Source: JANQPX01 sp965204405
Lineage (GTDB): Bacteria > Pseudomonadota > Alphaproteobacteria > Geminicoccales > Geminicoccaceae
Direction of reading: 5' to 3'
Length of the DNA stretch: 64,000 bases
Assembly (NCBI GenBank): GCA_965204405.1
Contig: CBDBEN010000005.1
Span: 1,612,001 to 1,676,000, forward strand
Part shown: positions 52,003-60,822 of the stretch, one piece after another
How positions within the stretch are numbered: position 1 is the first letter of the stretch
Layout: every line of letters begins with the position of its first letter
Notes under the pieces: model-generated
Seen by the model: the letters and a program-made list of their open reading frames with translations, nothing else
What the model was told of the DNA's origin: nothing
Databases searched by the model: none
Program-made: the position numbers and the translations under genes

Positions 52003-53082
52003 TTAAGACGCTCTTCGATTTTGCGAGTTAGGTTGAACGCAAGCTTGCAGAATGGCGGGAGCAATTTGATTGAGAGGCAACTCCGAAGTGACAGCTCCTA
52101 TTTCGGAGGCCGCTCGTGGCATACCGTATACAACACAGCTAGCCTCGCTCTGGCCAAACGTTTTGGCACCGGCTCGTCGCATTTGGAGAAGACCTACGGC
52201 CCCATCGCGACCCATTCCAGTCAGGATGGTGCCAATTGCCTGTTTGCCAGCATTTTCGGCAAACGAAGTGAACAGAACATCGACCGATGGACAATGCCCG
52301 GATACGGCAGGACCTTCGAACACCTTGCATAGATATCCGCCTCGGTTCCGTTTCAACTCCAGATGCTGGCCACCAGGCGCAATGTAGACATGACCAGGTT
52401 GGACCTGTTGCCCATGTCGCGCCTCAACAACCGTGACCGCGCAGACCTGATTTAACCGATCGGCAAACGACTTTGTATATTTGGGTGGCATATGCTGTGT
52501 GACTAGAACGGGGGGGGCTGTCACTGGCAGTCCACAAAGGACGGCGCGTAGAGCAACAACACCGCCGGTCGAGGCGCCGATCGCTATCGCCATGTGTTCG
52601 GAAGCGTAATTGGCGTTTGACGGTGCAGCCGCCGTGGGTTTGATAGACCCCCCAGGTTGTCGGTAGCCTGATTGCATATTGACCCGTGCAGCCGATTTGA
52701 TTTTGGGTATCAGCTCATTTCCGAGAGATACCAATCCTGTTTGTAAATCACTTGTCGGCTTTGCTACGAAGTCAACCGCTCCTAATTCGAGGGCTCTTAA
52801 CGTCGTCATGGCACCCTTTTGCGTAAGTGTGGACACCATGATGACTGGCATAGGTCGCAGCGTCATGATTTTTTCAAGAAAGGCCAACCCATCCATACGT
52901 GGCATTTCGATGTCAAGCGTTAGAACATCTGGATCAAGATCCTTAATCATTTGCCTCGCCACCAGGGGATCAGCAGCAGTACCGACAACCTCCAGTTCGG
53001 GATCGCTTTGTAAGACAGAGCTGAGGATTTCCCGGATGAGTGCCGAATCGTCGACAATGAGAACGCGCGCCTTGCCAGTCAC
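52003..53082 (-). CDS. cheB: Protein-glutamate methylesterase CheB
   Basis: A 359-residue two-domain protein. The receiver shows LIVDDSALIREIL and LTLDIEMPRMDGLAFLEK. The methylesterase has the catalytic Ser in AIGASTGGVVALRA, the His in VTQHMPPKYTKSFADRLN and the Asp in TGMGRDGAVGL. It removes methyl groups from chemoreceptors and can deamidate glutamines, opposing CheR. It follows cheD by 9 bp. Confidence 0.97.
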   Translation of the reverse strand: MTGKARVLIVDDSALIREILSSVLQSDPELEVVGTAADPLVARQMIKDLDPDVLTLDIEMPRMDGLAFLEKIMTLRPMPVIMVSTLTQKGAMTTLRALELGAVDFVAKPTSDLQTGLVSLGNELIPKIKSAARVNMQSGYRQPGGSIKPTAAAPSNANYASEHMAIAIGASTGGVVALRAVLCGLPVTAPPVLVTQHMPPKYTKSFADRLNQVCAVTVVEARHGQQVQPGHVYIAPGGQHLELKRNRGGYLCKVFEGPAVSGHCPSVDVLFTSFAENAGKQAIGTILTGMGRDGAVGLLQMRRAGAKTFGQSEASCVVYGMPRAASEIGAVTSELPLNQIAPAILQACVQPNSQNRRAS

Positions 53083-53091
53083 ATCAAATTC

Positions 53092-53748
53092 CTATCCAAA
53101 AAGTTCGACATCACCGGAGTCATCATCCGTTTCTATTGTGCTTTGATAATCTTTTTCTTTCTTGAACAAGTCGTTATCAGGTGCACGGCGTAATAGCAGC
53201 ATGTTGACCTTGCCAGAAATTGGAAAGTAGTGGATGCGGCGGGGCATTGGGCCACCCAAGTTCTTGGCAACAATCCTAAATCCTTCATTTTCAAGATAGG
53301 ACTGTACAAACTCTGCATTCTGCTGGCCGACTGAGGTTGTTGCTTGGCTCTCAATCACATGGGCACCGCCAAAGACCTTGATCTCAAGTCTTGAACGCTC
53401 ACCTCCCTGTTTGATGATATCGTTGATCAATGTCTCCATGGCGTGATTGCCGTATCGCATGGCTGCGTTAGCCTGCCCCCATTGACCAGTACTGCTTTCG
53501 GGCAGCAGGAAGTGATTTAGCCCGCCGACACCGGCAATCGGATCACGTATACATGCTGCGACACAGGATCCAAGCAAGGTCACGATCATCTCTTCTGGGG
53601 AGGAACTGACATAGTGTCGACCTGGCAGAACCATGACCGATGTTGCCTTGAAGCGTGGGTCATAAAACCGTTTGGCCTCGCCAGGAGAGCCATATGAGTT
53701 GTTACTCGTACGGTGCTGAAATAACTGGTTGCGCTGGGTCTTGGTCAC
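53092..53748 (-). CDS. cheD: Chemoreceptor glutamine deamidase CheD
   Basis: A 218-residue CheD with about 35 extra N-terminal residues. The catalytic Cys is in LLGSCVAACIRD and the His in GGLNHFLLPES; IEVKVFGGAH-type sequence (LEIKVFGGAHV) follows. It deamidates receptor glutamines and in some species interacts with a CheC/CheY phosphatase. It overlaps cheR by 4 bp. Confidence 0.95.
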   Translation of the reverse strand: MTKTQRNQLFQHRTSNNSYGSPGEAKRFYDPRFKATSVMVLPGRHYVSSSPEEMIVTLLGSCVAACIRDPIAGVGGLNHFLLPESSTGQWGQANAAMRYGNHAMETLINDIIKQGGERSRLEIKVFGGAHVIESQATTSVGQQNAEFVQSYLENEGFRIVAKNLGGPMPRRIHYFPISGKVNMLLLRRAPDNDLFKKEKDYQSTIETDDDSGDVELFG

Positions 53749-54593
53749 TGCTCTCTCCGATAAATCGTTCGACCAGTCAACGCAAGTCCATGGCTGCTGC
53801 CGCTCAAAGTTTCGGAGTGCCCAAGATAGAGCCAGCCACCCGGTCGCAGTAAATTGACAAACCGGCTGATTAGCTTGTTCTTTGTTTCATTATCAAAGTA
53901 GATCAATACATTACGACAAAAAATAACATCGAATGGATTGCGCATCGGCCAGTTGGCAAGCAGGTTGAGCTGCTTGAAGGTAATAAGGCCCTTAACCTCC
54001 GGTTTGACGGTAAGACTATTGTCTGAGGGGTGGGATTCAATGAAACGCTGCCTTAGCTCGGCCGGGAGTTTTTCGCACACCTCGGCGCTGTAGACGCCAG
54101 CACTTGCTGATGCAAGGACTTCGGTATTTAGGTCTGTTGCGAGGATGCGGGCATCCCAGTTCCGCCGGTCGATACCGCTCTCAAGCAATGTCATAGCGAT
54201 GCTGTAGGGTTCTTCTCCTGTTGAGCAGGCCGAAGACCAAAGGCGCAAACGTCGGCCATTTTGGTTGGCAAGTTCCTTGATTTCCGGCAACGCCACATTT
54301 TTTAGATGTTCGAAGTGATGGGCTTCACGATAAAACGATGTGAGATTGGTGGTCAGCGCGTTTGTCAGGACCGTCATCTCATCGGTGCCACGAGGGCTCT
54401 TCACATAGTCACAGTAGTCTCTAAAACAGCTAAGACCAAGTTCTCTTATTCGCCGGCCCAGACGGCTATTGACAAGATCTCGTTTCTTGTCGCTGAGTAC
54501 AATGCCAGCATGATCATAGATAACATTTACGATGAATTTGAAATCGCTCTCAGTTAGATTGAACTCGTTCTTAGATGAAATTGCTGTCGACAC
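53745..54593 (-). CDS. cheR: Chemoreceptor methyltransferase CheR
   Basis: A 282-residue methyltransferase. It has the N-terminal helical domain (RRIRELGLSCFRDYCDYV), TNLTSFYREAHHFEHL, the SAM motif LWSSACSTGEEPYSIAM, FDVIFCRNVLIYFD and GWLYLGHSETL. It methylates chemoreceptor glutamates for adaptation. About 119 bp separate it from cheW upstream. Confidence 0.97.
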   Translation of the reverse strand: MSTAISSKNEFNLTESDFKFIVNVIYDHAGIVLSDKKRDLVNSRLGRRIRELGLSCFRDYCDYVKSPRGTDEMTVLTNALTTNLTSFYREAHHFEHLKNVALPEIKELANQNGRRLRLWSSACSTGEEPYSIAMTLLESGIDRRNWDARILATDLNTEVLASASAGVYSAEVCEKLPAELRQRFIESHPSDNSLTVKPEVKGLITFKQLNLLANWPMRNPFDVIFCRNVLIYFDNETKNKLISRFVNLLRPGGWLYLGHSETLSGSSHGLALTGRTIYRREQ

Positions 54594-54712
54594 CTTGGGC
54601 TGCCTTTCCTGTATCCTGATCTGATATGGCGAGGCCTGTTCGCGGAAAGTGGCGTGTTCTCGCCCGCTTGGGGAGGAGCAGCCAGCGCTTATGGCCTCAG
54701 ATATCGATCCCG

Positions 54713-55264
54713 CTAGTTTACCTTCGCCGCTGATGGATCTGCTGCCTCGTCTGTAAGTGTATCGAGATCAAAGAGGAGCTTGAGTTCGAGTAGGGCCACC
54801 ATACGCTTGTCGACAGCAACCAGACCGGACAGAAATCGCTGGTCAATATTACCGCCCATTTCGGGCACCGGCCTGATCTTGGTCGCGCCAACTGTCAAAA
54901 TATCGGACACCGCATCAACCAAGATCCCAACAATGCGATCACTGACCGTAACGATGACAATCACATGGTTCTTTGTGGGTTTCGTATCGCCCAAGCCGAA
55001 CCTGGCTCGAAGGTCATAAATCGGCACGATTATACCGCGGAGATTGAGTACACCACGCATATAGGAAGGAGCGCTCGGCAGGTTCGTTGTTTCAGTCCAC
55101 CCTTTGATTTCCTGGACCGTAACGATATCAACACCGAACTCCTCATCGCCAATGCTGAACGTGATGAACTGAGCGGCTTCCGTATCTGCATCGATTGTAT
55201 CAGTCGAAGCGGCAAGGGCGGCCAGGTCAGCTAGTGGGGCGGCTTCTGACATTATTTCGCTCAT
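54713..55264 (-). CDS. cheW: Chemotaxis coupling protein CheW
   Basis: A 183-residue CheW with an N-terminal extension of about 30 Ala/Asp-rich residues. Core landmarks are FITFSIGDEEFGVDIVTVQEI, LPSAPSYMRGVLNLRGIIVP, YDLRARFGL and LVDAVSDIL. It links receptors to CheA. One base separates it from the cheA stop. Confidence 0.97.
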   Translation of the reverse strand: MSEIMSEAAPLADLAALAASTDTIDADTEAAQFITFSIGDEEFGVDIVTVQEIKGWTETTNLPSAPSYMRGVLNLRGIIVPIYDLRARFGLGDTKPTKNHVIVIVTVSDRIVGILVDAVSDILTVGATKIRPVPEMGGNIDQRFLSGLVAVDKRMVALLELKLLFDLDTLTDEAADPSAAKVN

Positions 55265-55265
55265 G

Positions 55266-57374
55266 TCAATGCATCTCTTTTACTTGGTGGTATGCAGGGT
55301 CTTGCTGAGGCCGATCCATTGCGATTGCCCGAAGGCCATCGACATCAAGGATGAGGGCCACGAAGCCGTTCCCCAGGATCGTGGCCCCAGCAATGCCATC
55401 AATACGACGATAGTTGGATTCCAGGCTCTTGATGACGACTTGCTGCTGCCCAACAAGCTCACTCACGACAAGTCCGATTCTGCCGCTGCTGGTCTCAACG
55501 ATAACGATGAGGTTGTCACTAGCCTCCATATCGTTGGAACCGAAGAGTTGGGAGAGATGGATCAGCTTGATGTAGTCATCGCAATGTCTGAGGACTTTAC
55601 CGCCTGTTGCAAGTCGATTGACACGGTGCTCGTCGGGGCGAAGCGTCTCCACGATACTCGCGATGGGAATGATATAATTCTCCTCCCCCACACGAACGAC
55701 CATGCCGTCTAGAACGGCGAGGGTAAGAGGCAGCGTCAAGTTGAACTTTGATCCTTGCCCGGGCGTGGATGATATGCCAATTCGCCCTCCCATGTTTTGA
55801 ATCTTGCTGACAACGACATCCATACCGACGCCACGACCCGAGACATTGGAAACTTGATCGGCAGTCGAGAATCCGGGCAGTAGGATCATGTTATCGATTT
55901 CGTCGTCGGAAGGGCGCGTATCCGTCGTCACCAGGCCCTTGTCTTTGGCTTTTTGCAGAACCTTTTCCCGATTGATTCCACGACCGTCGTCGCTTACGGA
56001 AATGACGATCCGGCCGCTGCTATGCTCCGCGGAAAGATAGATTGTGCCCTCTCGCGGCTTACCGGCAGTTTCGCGTTCGTCCGGAAGTTCTAGACCATGA
56101 TCCATCGAATTGCGGATCATGTGAGTCAGTGGGTCTGAAAGCTCTTCGATGACCGTCTTGTCGACCTCGGTATTTTCACCGGAAATGACGATACGCGCTT
56201 CCTTGTCAAGAGACCCTGCAAGTTCACGCACCAATCTCGGCATTCGCGAAAAAACGGACTTTACGGGCTGAGCGCGGATGGCCATGACGCTGTCTTGGAG
56301 TTCCCGCATTTGCTGCGCAAGCACTTCGATGCCGTGAAGCAGGCCTGCATGTTGATCGACCGTCAGGCGGCTCGCCTGTTCGCCGAGCATTGCCTGGGTG
56401 ATGACAAGCTCACCTACCATGTTGACCAAGCGATCGATTCGTTCGAGGTCGACCCGTATGGTTGCTGGCGCTTTTTTTTCAGCTGTCGTCGCTTTTGCCG
56501 CCGTCGCTGACTTGGCGACCGACGGAGCGCAGGGCGTAACTGAGGGGGACGGTGCCTTCGTTTCCTGCGTTTCAACTTCCGGAGGTTCGGTAACCTCCTC
56601 GCTGTGATCGACCGCTTTGGTGACTTCCTCCACGTTCAATAGACAATCATCGACAACGAACTCGAAGACTTCATCGACAGCTGATCGCGGCGAACTGGTT
56701 TCAAGCTCCATCCGCCAGGTGAAATAGCTGCCATCGGGTTCAATTTCCTCGAGCTCGGGAAGCTTGCTGACATCGATCTCGGTTTGCAAGGAGCCCAATC
56801 GCTTGAGCTCTTTGATCAGGAGAAGCGGCTCGTTGGCACGCTCGAACAGGCTGGATTGCGGCGAGAAGGAGATACGAAAGATATGTTCATCCGGCTTAGG
56901 CTCGCTTGCCTCATCCCCAGGAGAAGCCGCAGCCACCGTTACCGGCGCAAAGTCGATGTCATCATCATCATCGTCTTCGCCTTCAGCTTCCGGGCCGGCA
57001 AGGGCAGTCAGGCTTGCGAGAATATCTTTTCCGAAATCTTCCGGGACGTCGGTCTCATTTTGTGCGGAAACAACCAGATCAGCGAGAGTGTCCGCAGCAC
57101 GGATCATGAGTGCTACATTGGCGGGGCTCGTCTCGAGTTCGTGGCTCCGCATCCGATCCAAGACGGTCTCGAAAACATGAGCGAACGCGACGAGCTCGGT
57201 GAAATTGAATGCGCCGGCACCGCCCTTGATCGAATGAATGGCACGAAAGGCGGCGTTGAGCAGTTCATCGTCAACCTCGCCGTCCTGCAGAGCCGTCAAT
57301 TGCCCTTCCAGATCAGCAAGAAGCTCGTCGCATTCCTGAAAATAGGTTTGTTTAAATTCAGCCAAATCGTCCAT
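55266..57374 (-). CDS. cheA: Chemotaxis histidine kinase CheA
   Basis: A 702-residue kinase. The HPt domain has the phospho-His47 (FRAIHSIKGGAGAFNF). A long acidic linker follows, then the dimerisation helices (RVDLERIDRLVNMVGELVI), the ATP-binding domain (DPLTHMIRNSMDHGLELP, SDDGRGINREKV, GRGVGMDVV) and the CheW-like domain. All catalytic motifs are intact. No receptor gene is in the window, so inputs come from elsewhere. The ATG at 57374 is preferred over 57389. Confidence 0.97.
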   Translation of the reverse strand: MDDLAEFKQTYFQECDELLADLEGQLTALQDGEVDDELLNAAFRAIHSIKGGAGAFNFTELVAFAHVFETVLDRMRSHELETSPANVALMIRAADTLADLVVSAQNETDVPEDFGKDILASLTALAGPEAEGEDDDDDDIDFAPVTVAAASPGDEASEPKPDEHIFRISFSPQSSLFERANEPLLLIKELKRLGSLQTEIDVSKLPELEEIEPDGSYFTWRMELETSSPRSAVDEVFEFVVDDCLLNVEEVTKAVDHSEEVTEPPEVETQETKAPSPSVTPCAPSVAKSATAAKATTAEKKAPATIRVDLERIDRLVNMVGELVITQAMLGEQASRLTVDQHAGLLHGIEVLAQQMRELQDSVMAIRAQPVKSVFSRMPRLVRELAGSLDKEARIVISGENTEVDKTVIEELSDPLTHMIRNSMDHGLELPDERETAGKPREGTIYLSAEHSSGRIVISVSDDGRGINREKVLQKAKDKGLVTTDTRPSDDEIDNMILLPGFSTADQVSNVSGRGVGMDVVVSKIQNMGGRIGISSTPGQGSKFNLTLPLTLAVLDGMVVRVGEENYIIPIASIVETLRPDEHRVNRLATGGKVLRHCDDYIKLIHLSQLFGSNDMEASDNLIVIVETSSGRIGLVVSELVGQQQVVIKSLESNYRRIDGIAGATILGNGFVALILDVDGLRAIAMDRPQQDPAYHQVKEMH

Positions 57375-57514
57375 CAACCAAGTCCTCAATCTTTATCTGT
57401 CGGCAAGCGTTTAATACGTCATTGCCTGCGAAGGAAACTGGTGGCCGCTTCCGGAAAACCTGGCCACCAACTCGTCCCATCGGCGTTGGCCGCTTGCCAA
57501 CTAACGGAGCGATT

Positions 57515-57880
57515 TCAAGGGCAAACTTTCTCAACGACCCTGACTAGCTTTTCAGGGTTGAATGGCTTGACGATCCATCCGGTGGCTCCGGCATTGCGAC
57601 CTTCGGCCTTTTTCGCGTCCGAACTCTCGGTGGTGAGAGTGAGAATCGGGGTCGATGAGAACTCGGACCGCAGCCGGCATTCCTTGATGAAAGTGATGCC
57701 GTCCATAACCGGCATGTTGATGTCGGTGATGATTACATCGGCGCCGTTGGCCTCGAGCTTGTCCAAGCCATCGCGCCCATCTTCGGCCTGGATGACCTCA
57801 TAACCTGCTCGCTTAAGCGTCATGAGCAGCATGTCACGCATGGTCTTAGAGTCATCAACAGTCAGTATTTTTTTGGTCAT
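57515..57880 (-). CDS. cheY: Response regulator CheY (first copy)
   Basis: A 121-residue receiver. It shows ILTVDDSKTMRDMLLMTLKR, the phospho-Asp in IITDINMPVMDGITF, the Thr in ILTLTTESSD and the Lys in GWIVKPFNPEKLV. The ATG at 57880 shares one base with the TAA of the STAS gene (TAATG), indicating coupled translation. It precedes cheA by about 140 bp. Confidence 0.96.
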   Translation of the reverse strand: MTKKILTVDDSKTMRDMLLMTLKRAGYEVIQAEDGRDGLDKLEANGADVIITDINMPVMDGITFIKECRLRSEFSSTPILTLTTESSDAKKAEGRNAGATGWIVKPFNPEKLVRVVEKVCP

Positions 57881-58191
57881 TATTCGAGGTCCCATGCCAT
57901 CAGTTGTGAAAACAGGCCTGAATCTCTAAATGCTTCGATCAGGGCTTCCGACGGATTGGCGATTTTGAACCCCGTCTCTCTGCGCTTGGCACAATCCGCT
58001 ATCGCGAGGAGCATCTGGATTCCGGGCGTCGTTATCTGTTCGACCTGGGCGGAATCGAGCGTTAAGGTCATTTCCGGCGCTAGGACATCCAGCATATTGT
58101 CGCGAAGTGCTTCGGCGCTGGGGATGTCCAGAACCGGTGGCAGCGTCACTTTAATGCTCTTGTCGACGATCTCAGATTGGATTTCGGTCAT
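57880..58191 (-). CDS. STAS-domain protein (CheX/SpoIIAA-like)
   Basis: A 103-residue single STAS domain. It shows LPPVLDIPSAEALRDNML, LDSAQVEQITTPGIQMLLAI and FKIANPSEALIEAFRDSGL. The usual phosphorylatable Ser is replaced by TTPG, so a Thr could serve. It is the first gene of the chemotaxis operon; a STAS gene before cheY-cheA is common in alphaproteobacteria, but its role there is not settled. Confidence 0.9.
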   Translation of the reverse strand: MTEIQSEIVDKSIKVTLPPVLDIPSAEALRDNMLDVLAPEMTLTLDSAQVEQITTPGIQMLLAIADCAKRRETGFKIANPSEALIEAFRDSGLFSQLMAWDLE

Positions 58192-58749
58192 CTACTCATT
58201 CGGCCATTACAGGGTTGACGATCGGCAGAAATTTCGATGACAGTAGCACCTAATTATTACCATAATCTTTCGCTTCTTGATTGTGTTGGAAGACGGTCTG
58301 TGATCTTTCCCGCATTCATCATTATTCAATGGCAGCCAGGCGCTGCCTCTCGGTCTGGAGGAAGTGCCGGCACGCGAGAATCCTAGGTTTTTCGCCAGAT
58401 TTCTCCATGATTGGCATCGGGTGATAAGTCAGTTTTGCATTGACGGCTGATCCAGGCGGTGCGGCGGATCTCTGCAAATCCAGGCGGGCTATCAGCCACC
58501 GAGCCAAAAATTTTTTCCAGCAACAGCGGTTTTCCAATCCCTTTGCGGAGGCACTGTGTCCCTGGTCGATCCGGACGCGTTGTCGTGTGTCGAGGATAGG
58601 AGAGAGCCCTTGGCAGCCTTCGCTCGGTCTTTGGCTTTTGCTTCGTTGCAAGCCATCTCAGCGCCCTCGGCCCATTCTCTCTTGCTGTCTTCCTTCACTT
58701 GGGCTCAGATCAGACCCTTGGAAATCAAAACCCGAAGGAAAGTGAAGGC
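58192..58749. other. Divergent intergenic region upstream of the che operon
   Basis: A 558-bp stretch that should hold the promoters of the che operon (leftward) and of the reductase gene (rightward). No boxes could be assigned. A minus-strand frame (58322-58651) has a few protein-like residues at its end but no recognisable family and no good start. Confidence 0.45.
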
Positions 58750-59646
58750 ATGGCAGAGGGCACGAAGCGCGTAGGCTTCATCGGAACAGGGGTCATGGGG
58801 CTGCCTATGGCGCGTAATTTGATCAAGGGTGGAGCTGAGGTGAAGGCCTTCGATATCAATCCAGAAGCACTCCAAACCATTCGTCAGGATGGCGGAAGCG
58901 TCGCGGACAGCGCTGCGGATGCGGCATCTGGTGCCGATACAGTGATCACCATGCTGCCCAACGGCGATCATGTGATGAAGGCGGTTTTCGGCGAAGAGGG
59001 GGCCATCCACGGCATGGCGGAAGGCGCTGTTCTCATTGACATGAGCACCATCTTGCCCACCGCTACCGACGAGCTCTCCACAGAACTCAACGCGTTTGGG
59101 CGTCGGCTGGTGGATGCGCCGGTCGGCCGTTCCTCCCAGCATGCCGTCGATGGCAAGCTCTTGATCATGGCGGGCGGCGATGAAGAAGACGTGAAGGCTG
59201 TGGTGCCGCTGCTCTCCTGCATGGGCGACACCATCGTCTATTGCGGTCCTGCCGGCTCAGGCAGCCGGATGAAGCTAATCAACAATTATATGTCGATCGC
59301 CTGCAATGTCGTCACTGCAGAAGCGCTGACGCTGGCCGAGCAGAGCGGCTTGGATCGAGATCTTGCGATCGAGGTCATGATGGGAACGACGGCAGGCCAG
59401 GGCCATCTCAGCACGACCTACCCGGCCAAGGTGCTGAAAGGTGATGTCACGCCCGGCTTCATGGTGGACCTCGCCCACAAGGATATCGGGCTGGCGCTCG
59501 ACTTTGCCTCCCATTTGAAGGTGCCCTTGCCTATGGGGGCGGCGGCTCGTCAGACCTATACCAGCGCTCGTGTTCAGGGCCGGGGCCGCGACGACTGGTC
59601 GTCGATCCTGGAAACCGTGAGGCACTTGGCGGGCGTGTCGTCTTAA
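58750..59646 (+). CDS. Beta-hydroxyacid dehydrogenase, sulfolactaldehyde reductase (YihU)-like
   Basis: A 298-residue member of the 3-hydroxyisobutyrate dehydrogenase family. The NAD motif is GFIGTGVMGLPMARNL, the substrate loop VDAPVGRSSQHAVDGKLLIM, and the catalytic Lys175 is in MKLINNYMSIA. The VGRSS (rather than VSGG) and LINNYMSIA stretches resemble E. coli YihU, a sulfolactaldehyde reductase, as I recall. None of the other sulfoquinovose genes is nearby, so a related aldehyde is possible. The ATG at 58750 is preceded by GAAGGAAAGTGAAGG. Confidence 0.85.
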   Translation: MAEGTKRVGFIGTGVMGLPMARNLIKGGAEVKAFDINPEALQTIRQDGGSVADSAADAASGADTVITMLPNGDHVMKAVFGEEGAIHGMAEGAVLIDMSTILPTATDELSTELNAFGRRLVDAPVGRSSQHAVDGKLLIMAGGDEEDVKAVVPLLSCMGDTIVYCGPAGSGSRMKLINNYMSIACNVVTAEALTLAEQSGLDRDLAIEVMMGTTAGQGHLSTTYPAKVLKGDVTPGFMVDLAHKDIGLALDFASHLKVPLPMGAAARQTYTSARVQGRGRDDWSSILETVRHLAGVSS

Positions 59647-59875
59647 AGCTCTCTGCAGGCACCGGTCCTGGCGATCCGGAGTAGACCCAAGCCCGGTTGT
59701 TGGAGCGTAAATCAAGGAAAAGCCGGCTGATCAAGGGCTTCGCTTGCACCCGCGATCATCCATCGTTGAAGTGCTGTGTTGTCACGCCCTGCGATCTAGA
59801 TCTGGCTTCATGATCGTCCGGCGCTTATCAACATATCAACGTTGCACCCCTCAATCGATGATGGAAGATCGAACC

Positions 59876-60658
59876 ATGCTCAAAGGTAAGACTGCGATTG
59901 TCACGGGATCATCAAGCGGGATTGGGCTCGGGATTGCGGAGAGTTTTGCCAAGGCAGGGATCAATGTCGTGATGAACGGCATCGAGCCTCCGGATCAAGT
60001 CGCCGGCGAGGTGGCACGCCTGGAGGCTTCTGGGACAGGCAAAGTGATCTACAGCCCGGCCAACATGATGAAGCCCGAGGAGATCAGAGGCCTTGTATCC
60101 CTTGCCGAAGAGACTTTCGGCACCGTCGATATCCTGGTGAACAATGCCGGCATCCAGTTCGTTTCGCCGATCGACGAGTTTCCTGATGCGAAATGGGATG
60201 CGATCATCGCGATCAATCTCTCCTCCGCCTTCCACACCACCAAGGCGGTCCTGGCAGGGATGAAGGTGAAGGGGTGGGGCAGGGTGATCAACATCGCATC
60301 GGCACATGGCCTTGTTGCCTCGCCCTTCAAATCGGCCTATGTCGCGGCAAAGCACGGTATCCTGGGGATGACCAAGACAGTGGCCCTGGAGGTGGCCGAG
60401 CAGGGCATCACGGTCAATGCCATCTGCCCCGGCTATGTTTGGACACCGCTGGTGGAGAAGCAGATCCCCGATACCGCGGAGGCTCGTGGCATGACTGAAC
60501 AGGAGGTGATCAATGATGTCCTCCTGCATGCCCAGCCGACCAAGAAATTCGTGACTGTCGAGCAACTGGGCGGGCTGGCGATGTTTCTTTGCTCAGACGA
60601 TGCTGGATCGATCACCGGCACGGCCTTGCCCATCGATGGCGGCTGGACGGCGCAATAG
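59876..60658 (+). CDS. bdhA: 3-hydroxybutyrate dehydrogenase
   Basis: A 260-residue SDR. The cofactor motif is VTGSSSGIGLGIA (9-21), the catalytic residues are Ser142, Tyr155 and Lys159 (SAYVAAKHG), and the C-terminal VWTPLVEKQIPDTA and QPTKKFVTVEQLGGLA are typical of BdhA. It interconverts 3-hydroxybutyrate and acetoacetate in polyhydroxybutyrate or ketone metabolism. The ATG at 59876 is used; upstream in-frame residues from 59744 are unlike the family. It converges on the peroxidase gene. Confidence 0.93.
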   Translation: MLKGKTAIVTGSSSGIGLGIAESFAKAGINVVMNGIEPPDQVAGEVARLEASGTGKVIYSPANMMKPEEIRGLVSLAEETFGTVDILVNNAGIQFVSPIDEFPDAKWDAIIAINLSSAFHTTKAVLAGMKVKGWGRVINIASAHGLVASPFKSAYVAAKHGILGMTKTVALEVAEQGITVNAICPGYVWTPLVEKQIPDTAEARGMTEQEVINDVLLHAQPTKKFVTVEQLGGLAMFLCSDDAGSITGTALPIDGGWTAQ

Positions 60659-60822
60659 CCGCCGGCTGTTCGGCCCCCGCCTCTCACGAGGCATCGGCCG
60701 CAGCATTCGCGAGCTGGCTGGCTTCGATACCGTCGTCGCTTCGATATAGAAGAGGGAAAGGGGCGCTCCCTGGGTACGTCACGGGATTGCAGCAGCGTAA
60801 CCAGGGAGCTCTTGTCAAAGGA

